NCBI GenBank assembly: GCA_022578965.1
Contig: MU400870.1
Coordinates: 1 to 29,661, forward strand
Origin: Xylaria sp. FL1777
Lineage: Eukaryota; Ascomycota; Sordariomycetes; Xylariales; Xylariaceae
DNA: 29,661 bases
Direction: 5' to 3'
Shown in pieces: positions 23,606 through 29,661 of this stretch. Positions within the stretch are counted from its first letter, which is position 1. Each line of letters starts with the position of its first letter. The position numbers and the translations under genes were made by a program. Under the pieces are notes generated by a model. It saw only the letters and a list, made by a program, of their open reading frames with translations, did not search any database and was not told where the DNA came from.

Positions 23606-23679
23606 GTGAGTGGGCTTTTGAGCGTTTGTCCCTTTCCCCTTTCTTCCCGAGTCGTCACTAACCCCCTTCATGTCTCCAG
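23606..23679 (+). other. Probable 5'-leader intron overlapping the first ATG
   Basis: A complete intron signature spans 74 nt: donor GTGAGT at 23606-23611, branch CACTAAC at 23655-23661 and acceptor TCTCCAG at 23673-23679. If it is spliced, it removes the ATG at 23670. The upstream exon frame joining in phase contains no ATG between 23347 and 23605, so the intron would be untranslated and translation would start at the next in-frame ATG (23685), which has a purine at -3 and G at +4. The ATG at 23670 has a poor context (TTC before it). Confidence 0.55.
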
Positions 23680-24650
23680 AGGAGATGGCATACGCACAGT
23701 CGAATATGCAGGATGGCGACGAGCTCGCCACGCTTTTCTCTCGCAACATGACGTTCCAACAACCTCAGCCAGTACAACAACCCCAACAAGAGCGACATAA
23801 TCTAGAGCCGCCCGAACCGGAGCCTATTAAATACTCCATTTCGCAACACTACCATCACTCTGCCCATGTCGTTCAGCAAGATGACCCCATTTCTGAACCC
23901 CAACGGCCGTCCTCGGTGCCTCCGCAGACACAGCCTTCGGCTGAGCAAGTTTTGAGCCGCCGTGGAATAGACCCGTCCTGGTTATCTCCACAGCAGCTTG
24001 ACCTATTCAAGACAGCCGATACCCCCCAGCAGCTACGCTTAGTCGAGCTTTGGCAGATTTGTCCCCCGACGAACTCGCTAGCTAATCCAACCGTGGCCTG
24101 GATGAACACAACAGTTAAACAGGAAGAGATCCTTGCCCAGCTTCATTACGAGCAGAAGCTGGCAGAAGAAGAGGCCCGAAGAAATTCGGTGATGAGCAGT
24201 ACGTATTTTTCAGTCTTCCTTCTGTCTCCCGTTTCAGCTCTTCTCATGTATGCACTGTGTTCCTGCATACTCTGGAACCCTTTAAAGAGGTCTGAAATCA
24301 TTACGAGAGGCGGTGACTTCTAACTCCTCGTTTCTACAGTGGATGGCACGCCGCTAACACCGGTTCAAACGACTGATGGGCATTGGGTGGGCACCGCATA
24401 CGTTGAGCCATACATGATGTCGGGGTACGAGATGCTTGCTCGGCGTGAGTACGAGGAATCGGTGAAACGGCAGCTCCAGGAAGAGATGTCAGGGACGAAG
24501 GAAGTCTACAGTCATTTCGGGTCTTCTGTCGGCGGCTGTGATTATCGTCTGGCCACAGATCCCGTCTATGCCAACGATTGGTCCCACCAACAACAGGCCA
24601 TGGAAAACCAATATGGTGCATTCCAACAGATGGGTGACATGGAGCTCTAG
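23670..24650 (+). CDS. Q/P-rich conserved-looking protein, function unknown (two exons)
   Basis: The exons are 23670-24198 and 24340-24650. The 141-nt intron has donor GTACGT, branch TTCTAACTCC and acceptor CTACAG, and it joins in phase to give ...NSVMSMDGTPLTP.... The product is 279 residues from the first ATG, or 274 from the ATG at 23685, which is preferred if the leader intron at 23606-23679 is spliced. In order it has a Gln/Pro-rich N-terminus (about 28-90); a compact segment at about 92-132 (VLSRRGIDPSWLSPQQLDLF followed by TADTPQQLRLVELWQICPP) that looks like a conserved core; a charged, probably helical stretch (about 148-175, KQEEILAQLHYEQKLAEEEA); and a C-terminal half with another charged helix (REYEESVKRQLQEEM). 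There is no signal peptide, membrane segment or catalytic motif. I recall similar uncharacterised fungal proteins but cannot name a family. The gene converges with ERJ5. Confidence 0.8.
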
Positions 24651-25706
24651 ACTTTGTACATATCACTCTCTTGTCAAGGTATCACCGATAAGAGTCACAG
24701 CGTTCATCCCGTAGTTTTGGAGCATAGTCTGAGCTAGTTGAGTTCTTTTTGGGCAACTAGCTACGTAGTAGTTAAGTAGCCTATAGTTTGACTCCGGAGT
24801 GGGAGAGGGAGTGGACCACGATAGAAGAGTCATGTCTCTTCTGTTTGGCAATGTTTGGGAAGGAGAAAGAAGCGATGGCTTCGTCTACGTTACGTACTTG
24901 AATTCATATCCTGGGACGGCGTTGATGGACACTGGTGTGGCCTTCCTTTGGTTGCTTTTCTCTTCCACCATCGCGCCCAACCCCCTCTTGCATTTCTCCC
25001 CATCCTAGTTGAACGCTACATATGACTAACTTCCACGGTTTAATATGTTTAGGTTCCAACAGTCTGGGATATGTAAGGTACATCGAGGCCTAAATCACAA
25101 ACTTTTGCCTGGTTTGTCTTGGGCCATTGTGACAGTTGTCTATTTTCCACTACTTCTCACACCCCTCAACTTTTCAGTTTGAGAATATGTCAAGGTTGCG
25201 GGGGTTGCATCAACCCCGATCAGAACTGGATGGGGTCTGCCCTTGGGGCTCTTATCATTATCGTGGACTACAGATGGTATATTTGTACTTCTATATTCAG
25301 GGAAAGTTGGTTTCTCGAGATGGAGGAGAGCAACGGGAGAAAGGGCCGGTGTAGTCTGATAATGCCACGGGTAAACCCCCATCACAATCTTGCCTTGAAC
25401 CTTTTAAGGTCGACACCTAAGCTCAATGGCCTAGGTAGCCCTTAGGATCAGCCAAATTTTCCTGCAAATTGGTAATTTGACCCTATAACCAAGATATCGA
25501 AGCTACACCATGATGGAAGTGATTTGCAACAAGTTGAAACGATGAGCCCGTGCCAAGCAATGCCGCACTGTATACATTATTAATACACGCAGACATGTTT
25601 ACGGCAAGTTTGCTCTCCAAGACAGTGAACAATAACCCGTATTGTCCAGAAGAGTAACGACGGCTGATTAAGTGACATCTAGTTTCGTTTGCTGGATATA
25701 GACACC
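24651..25706. other. Convergent intergenic region, no gene supported
   Basis: This lies between the 3' ends of the Q/P-rich gene (plus) and ERJ5 (minus) and should hold both 3' untranslated regions. Frames of up to 108 codons (25119-25445, plus) are present but overlap similar frames on both strands. They show no domain or usable splice structure, so I do not call them genes. Confidence 0.5.
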
Positions 25707-27136
25707 CTATGACCGCTTCTTGTTTCTCTTTTTTGCCTTGCCGGCCTGTGCCTGGCTGCCCGTTGTCTTAGGTTTAGGCAATTCCTCGATGCTCTTCTCA
25801 AGAAGTTCGAAGTCATCTGCGGAGTCTGTGGAAGGGGTCCGCTGCGCCACGTCCGAGTCGGCGTCCTCGTCCACGACATCGTCGATGCTATCTACCTCGT
25901 CATCCACAGACGAAGCAGCAGAGTGTCCGAGGGCCTTCCCGATAGTCAGCGTGTAGAACCAGCCCGGCAGCTTGAAGAGCGCCGTGTCCTTGAATGTTGG
26001 TTGGGGGAGTTCGGTGGGCTAATGCAGTTACTGGTTAGCTTTTGCGTCACGGGAGAAAAGAGATTGTCGAATGCTTACGTCAAGCAGGAATTCGTGAACA
26101 TTTCCGTCGGCGTCTTCCTGTTCGAGATAGACATCGCCGAGGGAATCCACAACTAGGATCTTGCCGTTCTCAGCAACGACCCTCTTCTTGGCACCCGTTG
26201 GGCCCGACCCAGGCTGAACCTGCGGCACGGGCGTGGCACTTCCACTGGCTTGCTGGCTGCTCCGTCCCCTCACGCGGCTGGGTCGTTTGCCTTCCTTGGA
26301 GGACTCCTTGCGTGTCTCCTTCTCTTGCATCCGTCGCTGCTTGCGATTAAGCGCGATTGGACGCTGGTCGTCATCAGCTGCTTGCGGTGGTGGTGGTGGT
26401 GGTGGGGAAGGAGTTCCGGCGGCAGCGGCGTCCAAGCCCGGAATAGCGAAGTTGTCGCCCCAAGCCGCATGTCTGGCGAACTTGATATAGCGCTCGACAA
26501 ACTCGCGCTGGCGCTTCCAGCTCATGTACAGCGCGAGGTAATGAAAGCCACCACCGCCAACAAGCAGGCAGCCCAGCAGCACCGTGCCCAGCCCCGGTCG
26601 ATAGCGACTATAGTAGTACTCGGTGCCCTTCCACGTGGGGAAGCCGTGCTTCAGGAAGTGGTCATAGCGGTCGCGGCCGGGGCCACGCAGGACGTTGGTG
26701 ACGATGCCCAGTCGTGCCTGGCGCTCGCCGGCCTTCTTGACGGCGGCCTTGATCTGCGACTGGCTGGGCGACTTGGTGACCTTGACGCCCTTGGCCTTGT
26801 TCTGCTTGGTGCGGTCGGCCATGATCTGCTGCCTCACCTTGTCCGGGTGTAGGGCCCTCGACTTGCGCTTGTAGGCCTTGTTGATGTCGTCCTGGGTCGC
26901 CGACGGGGCTACGCCGAGGAAGTCGTAGAAGGTGACGTCGGGACCCTCGTACGTAGAGAGCTCATCGCGGACGCGGAAGATTTCGCGATCTATGGCGGCG
27001 CATATCCGAGTCAGAAGGCGAGGACCAAGGAACAATGAGATTGATTGATTGATGCTGGCATACCTTCCTTCGACCACGCGGCAGTAAGAGGCGCCAACAG
27101 GGCGACAAGGCCGATGGTCAACGTAGAAAACTTCAT
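25707..27136 (-). CDS. ERJ5: ERJ5, ER membrane J-domain co-chaperone (three exons)
   Basis: The exons on the minus strand are 27136-27064, 26989-26079 and 26018-25707, giving 431 residues. Intron 1 (74 nt) has GTATGC, CTGAC and ATAG. Intron 2 (60 nt) has GTAAGC, GCTAACC and TTAG. Exon 1 encodes a signal peptide (MKFSTLTIGLVALLAPLTAA) followed by WSKE. Joining to exon 2 gives DREIFRVRDEL and then the J domain TFYDFLGV...INKAYKRKSRALHPDK, with the HPD motif at residues 72-74 that stimulates Hsp70 ATPase. The J domain carries a basic insertion before RGPGRDRYDHFLKHGFP (126-142). A membrane segment lies at about 157-181, followed by a run of seven prolines (220-226) and a QRPIALNRKQRRMQEKE stretch. 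The C-terminus is acidic and ends KKRNKKRS. This layout matches fungal Erj5, a J protein facing the ER lumen that assists BiP/Kar2. An ATG at 27077 lies inside intron 1 and is not the start. Confidence 0.93.
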
Positions 27137-27175
27137 CGTAATCGCTCGCGCGTCGCCAACGCCGTTCTAGTCGCC

Positions 27176-27202
27176 GTTGTTGTTGTTGTTGTCGTTGTCG
27201 TC
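27176..27202 (-). repeat. CAA-type triplet repeat in the ERJ5 leader
   Basis: On the minus strand this reads as an imperfect CAA/GAC triplet run about 40 nt upstream of the ERJ5 start codon, so it is likely in the 5' untranslated region. CAA-rich leaders are unstructured and are generally compatible with efficient scanning. A regulatory role is only inferred. Confidence 0.55.
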
Positions 27203-27540
27203 AAGGCTATTGATTCTCTCGCTATATTATAATGTAGGTAGTAGGAAGAATGACAACGATGATGGCACGTCTGCGTTATTCAACCCAAGACCCGACGAGA
27301 AACACTGCACTCGGACAAGGGATGATGATGTGCATCAGTGTACAGTATGTAGGTACCCGATCTGTGCTCGGCAAGAACCCTTGAAGTAATTGGCTTGTTG
27401 TCCTTTTTTTTTTTTCCTTGGTTCTTCTTTCGGCCAAGCCAAGAGCCAAGAGTAGAGTCGGAATGGGGAGCTGCAGTTATCTCAGGTGCCTCAGACCAGA
27501 ATGGTTCTTGCGTTTGTACCTCCTTAGCCACACTACCTCT
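27203..27540. promoter_or_regulatory. ERJ5 upstream region and right edge of the gene island
   Basis: About 340 bp separate the ERJ5 leader from the abrupt change to AT-rich DNA near 27540. It holds AGGTA-type words near 27228 and 27345, a T homopolymer at about 27404-27415, and two divergent shadow frames. The whole promoter of ERJ5 must fit here or extend into decayed repeat DNA. No TATA box was clearly identified. Confidence 0.4.
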
Positions 27541-28170
27541 TTACTAATTATAACTTTTTTTATTTCTTTTAATACAAACTTAGAATTCTAGTTTAAAGCA
27601 ACTATGTTAATTTTTTTGCTTATGTTTTTATTTAAAAAATAATAAACTATAATTTATTTATGTAATAACTTTAAATTTGTTTAAAGTTATATTTAATTAA
27701 TTAATTATTATATTTTATATATAATTATATTTTTTTTGTATTTTTTTAACACTTAGTTTTTATTATATTATATATTATAAATTTTTTAATTAAAATATTG
27801 TTTTTTTTATTATTATTTTTTTTATAATTATTTTGTTTGCTTATATAGTTTATTATATTAATATTTATGCTATTTTTTATATTTAAATTAATTAATTTTT
27901 TTAATATTACTTTTATTATTTTTAACTTTAAAAATAATTTTAATTATAAAAGCAATAATTTAAATAAAAAATTTAATTTTATATATTAGCAATAAGTTAT
28001 AATAAATATATAAAAGTATTAATATTATAATTATAATTAAAGCTATAATTTTTATTAGTTTTTAAAAAAATAACTTTTATTATAAACTATAATTAATAAT
28101 TAATTAAAGCTATAAATATATAAAATAATTAATATATTAAAAAACTTTAAAGTTTAATAGCGTTTTTAAA
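27541..28170. repeat. AT-rich decayed block, no gene seen
   Basis: The sequence here is nearly pure A/T with even fewer G and C than the left block. No repeats long enough to define an element, and no coding relics, were seen. Confidence 0.55.
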
Positions 28171-28174
28171 AAGC

Positions 28175-28229
28175 AATTGCTACACAGGCATAAAGAATTG
28201 CTACATAGGCATGACCTTACACAGGCATA
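28175..28229 (+). repeat. Short repeat, about 20 bp, two to three copies
   Basis: AATTGCTACACAGGCATA (28175-28192) recurs as AATTGCTACATAGGCATG (28196-28213), with the partial copy CTTACACAGGCATA (about 28216-28229). Copies 1 and 2 differ only by transitions. The repeat sits just before the larger tandem array. Confidence 0.65.
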
Positions 28230-28281
28230 ACTTTTCTAGCCCTCCTATTGGCCCAGAAAATAATTGTTAGTGCATGTAGTA

Positions 28282-28768
28282 CCATCGCGGCTTTTGCAGC
28301 CAACCCATCGCGGCTACTATAGCCAACCCATCATAGCTAACCCATCGCGGCCACCATAGCCAACCCATCGCGGCTATTATAGCCAACCCATCGCGGCCAC
28401 TATAGCCAACCTATCGCGGCTACCATAGCCAACCCATCATAGCCAACCCATCGCGGCTACCATAGCTAACCTATTATAGCCAACCCATCGCGGCCACCAT
28501 AGCTAACCTATCGCAGCCACTATAGCTAACCCATTATAGCCAACCCATCGCGGCCTTCGCAGCCAACCTAGCCAACCCATCATAGCCTTCGTAGCTAACC
28601 TATTATAGCCTTCGTAGCTAACTTATTATAGCTTTTGTAGCTAACCCATTATAGCTTTTATAGTTAACTTATTATAGCTTTTATAGCTAACTTATTATAG
28701 CTTTTATAGCTTTTGCATATATAGCTATTGCAGTTATTATAGTTATTATAGCTATTGTAGCTTTTATG
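28282..28768 (+). repeat. Composite 9/14-bp tandem array with a decay gradient
   Basis: The array alternates a 14-mer of the type AGCCAACCCATCAT (or ...CATCGC) with 9-mers such as GGCTACTAT, AGCCTTCGT and AGCTTTTAT. Together they give units of about 23 bp, with some units missing a 9-mer or doubled. Eight exact CATCGCGG words lie between 28283 and about 28554 and none after that. To the right the same framework reads AGCTAACCTATTAT, then AGCTAACTTATTAT, then AGCTTTTAT. The differences between units are almost all C/T or G/A changes on a constant AGC...AAC framework. There is no coding frame. This is a minisatellite, not a CRISPR array. Confidence 0.88.
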
Positions 28769-29400
28769 CGCAAATTAATAAGCTAAACAAGTTAACGCTA
28801 AAAGTTATATTTAATAAGCCTTAATTTTAGCTAATAAAATCGCCAGAAAAAGTTATGCTTATATAAAGTTATGTTTATATAATAATTCTTTATATTTATG
28901 TAATAATTGCTTTTTAAAAAGCTAATATTTAAATAAAATTTAAAAAAAATAATATAAATTATAATATTATTAACATTTTTATATTTTAAAACAAGCTTTT
29001 TATTTTATTTAAATAATTAGCTTTTATTAAATTTAATTTTAAAGCATTTAAAGCTTTTAATAAAAAGCTTTATTAAATTAAAAATATTTATAATATATAA
29101 TAAATTAAAAAGTTATTTTGTTTTTTTTTAGTTTTAAATTTAAAATATATTTTTATGTTTTATTGCTTTTTTTTTAAATATTTTTATAAATTAATAAACT
29201 AAATATAAATTTTATAATATAATTAAAGCTAATATATTATTTTTTTATATTATTAAAGCATATATATGTTATAAAATAAGCTAACTAAGCTAGTTAAAAA
29301 GCTAAATGTAAAGAAAACATACATAAAAAAAGTTTTATTTGTTAAAAAATATGTATTTAAATTACTATAAAGGTTTAATATATAAACTTAATAAATTTAA
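28769..29400. repeat. AT-rich decayed block, no gene seen
   Basis: Beyond the tandem array the DNA returns to extreme AT-richness with occasional AGCTTTTTA-type words. Nothing coding or structured was recognised. Confidence 0.5.
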
Positions 29401-29467
29401 GCATTAAGTTTATTAAGCTTTAAACTTAATAAACTTAAGCGTTAAATTTATTAAGCTTTAAACTTAA
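29401..29467 (+). repeat. 29-bp direct repeat with a perfect 13-bp inverted repeat
   Basis: GCATTAAGTTTATTAAGC... (29401-29429) recurs as GCGTTAAATTTATTAAGC... (29439-29467), a 38-bp spacing, with transition differences only. Inside the first copy, TAAGTTTATTAAG (29405-29417) and CTTAATAAACTTA (29425-29437) are perfect inverted repeats around a 7-nt loop. Related AAGCTTATTAA words lie upstream of repeat copy A at 10868-10945. Confidence 0.65.
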
Positions 29468-29520
29468 AACAATATAATATTAAATTTATTAAAAAAAGTA
29501 ACATTTATAAATTAATACTA

Positions 29521-29661
29521 TTATTTTTTTTGTTTATATAATTATATACTTTTTATATTTAATTATTTATTTAGTTTTTAGCTTTTTAGCTATTAATTTT
29601 TTATAACTACTAAGTATTAATATATTTATTATTTTTAATTTTTTAAAACTTTTATTAATAT
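29521..29661 (+). repeat. Dispersed repeat, copy B (runs off the window)
   Basis: Partner of 10961-11105 in the same orientation. At each of about ten differing positions this copy has A or T where copy A has G or C, so it is the more decayed member. It continues to the last base of the window, so its full length is not visible. Confidence 0.75.

Noticed and set aside
25119..25445. 108-codon plus-strand ORF between the convergent genes
   Set aside because: No domain or splice structure, equal-quality overlapping frames on both strands, and a location where two 3' untranslated regions are expected.
26044..26055. GTCACGGGA in ERJ5 intron 2 matching the LTR edge at 1502-1510
   Set aside because: It is a nine-base match with no flanking similarity, most likely chance.
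26233..26852. Long plus-strand ORFs opposite ERJ5, including a Trp/Gly run
   Set aside because: They are antisense shadows of the GC-rich ERJ5 exon 2. The Trp/Gly run is the complement of its polyproline codons.
27064..27077. ATG at 27077 as the ERJ5 start
   Set aside because: The ORF beginning there translates intron 1. The spliced start at 27136 gives a proper signal peptide and the expected family N-terminus.
28282..28768. CRISPR-like regular array
   Set aside because: The whole unit repeats with gradual transitions and there are no unique spacers of constant length. The host is a eukaryote and no cas genes are present.
27541..29661. Telomeric or subtelomeric end
   Set aside because: No TTAGGG-type repeats are present. 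The AT-rich block simply runs off the window.

Overview
The window looks like nuclear DNA of a filamentous ascomycete (Pezizomycotina, probably Sordariomycetes). The evidence is small spliceosomal introns with GTRNGT donors, CTAAC/CTGAC branch sites and YAG acceptors, a recognisable fungal ER J-protein gene, a 2EXR-domain gene, and alternation of gene-bearing DNA with extremely AT-rich, transition-mutated repeat DNA. The species cannot be told from the sequence.

Layout. Positions 1-15540 form an AT-rich block with no intact genes. Inside it I find a complete but dead LTR retrotransposon (1501-9360, minus strand). It has 193-bp LTRs that align without gaps and differ at 24 sites, all of them transitions. 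A polypurine tract lies next to the 3' LTR, and a reverse-transcriptase relic around 4802-4966 carries a decayed YxDD motif. From 9361 to 15540 there are further unidentified repeats, a 26-bp tandem repeat, a dispersed repeat that recurs at the right end of the window, and two short reading-frame relics. Positions 15540-27540 are a roughly 12-kb island of ordinary base composition. It holds four protein genes: a single-exon 2EXR protein (16948-17838, minus), a three-exon protein with two RRM-like domains (20448-21569, plus), a conserved-looking Q/P-rich protein of unknown function (23670-24650, plus), and ERJ5, an ER membrane J-domain co-chaperone (25707-27136, minus, three exons). The last two converge. 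From 27540 to the end is a second AT-rich block containing a striking composite 9/14-bp tandem array (28282-28768).

The four genes show no shared pathway. The island appears to be a housekeeping segment (ERJ5, RRM gene, Q-rich gene) with a faster-evolving type of gene (2EXR) at its repeat-proximal edge.

The most unusual signal is the mutational signature of the AT-rich DNA. Surviving cytosines sit almost entirely after G or A, and TpC and CpC are nearly absent, whereas CpA is not obviously depleted. This differs from the textbook CpA signature of repeat-induced point mutation (RIP). The tandem array at 28282-28768 appears to record the same process as a left-to-right series, from GC-rich units to fully decayed ones.
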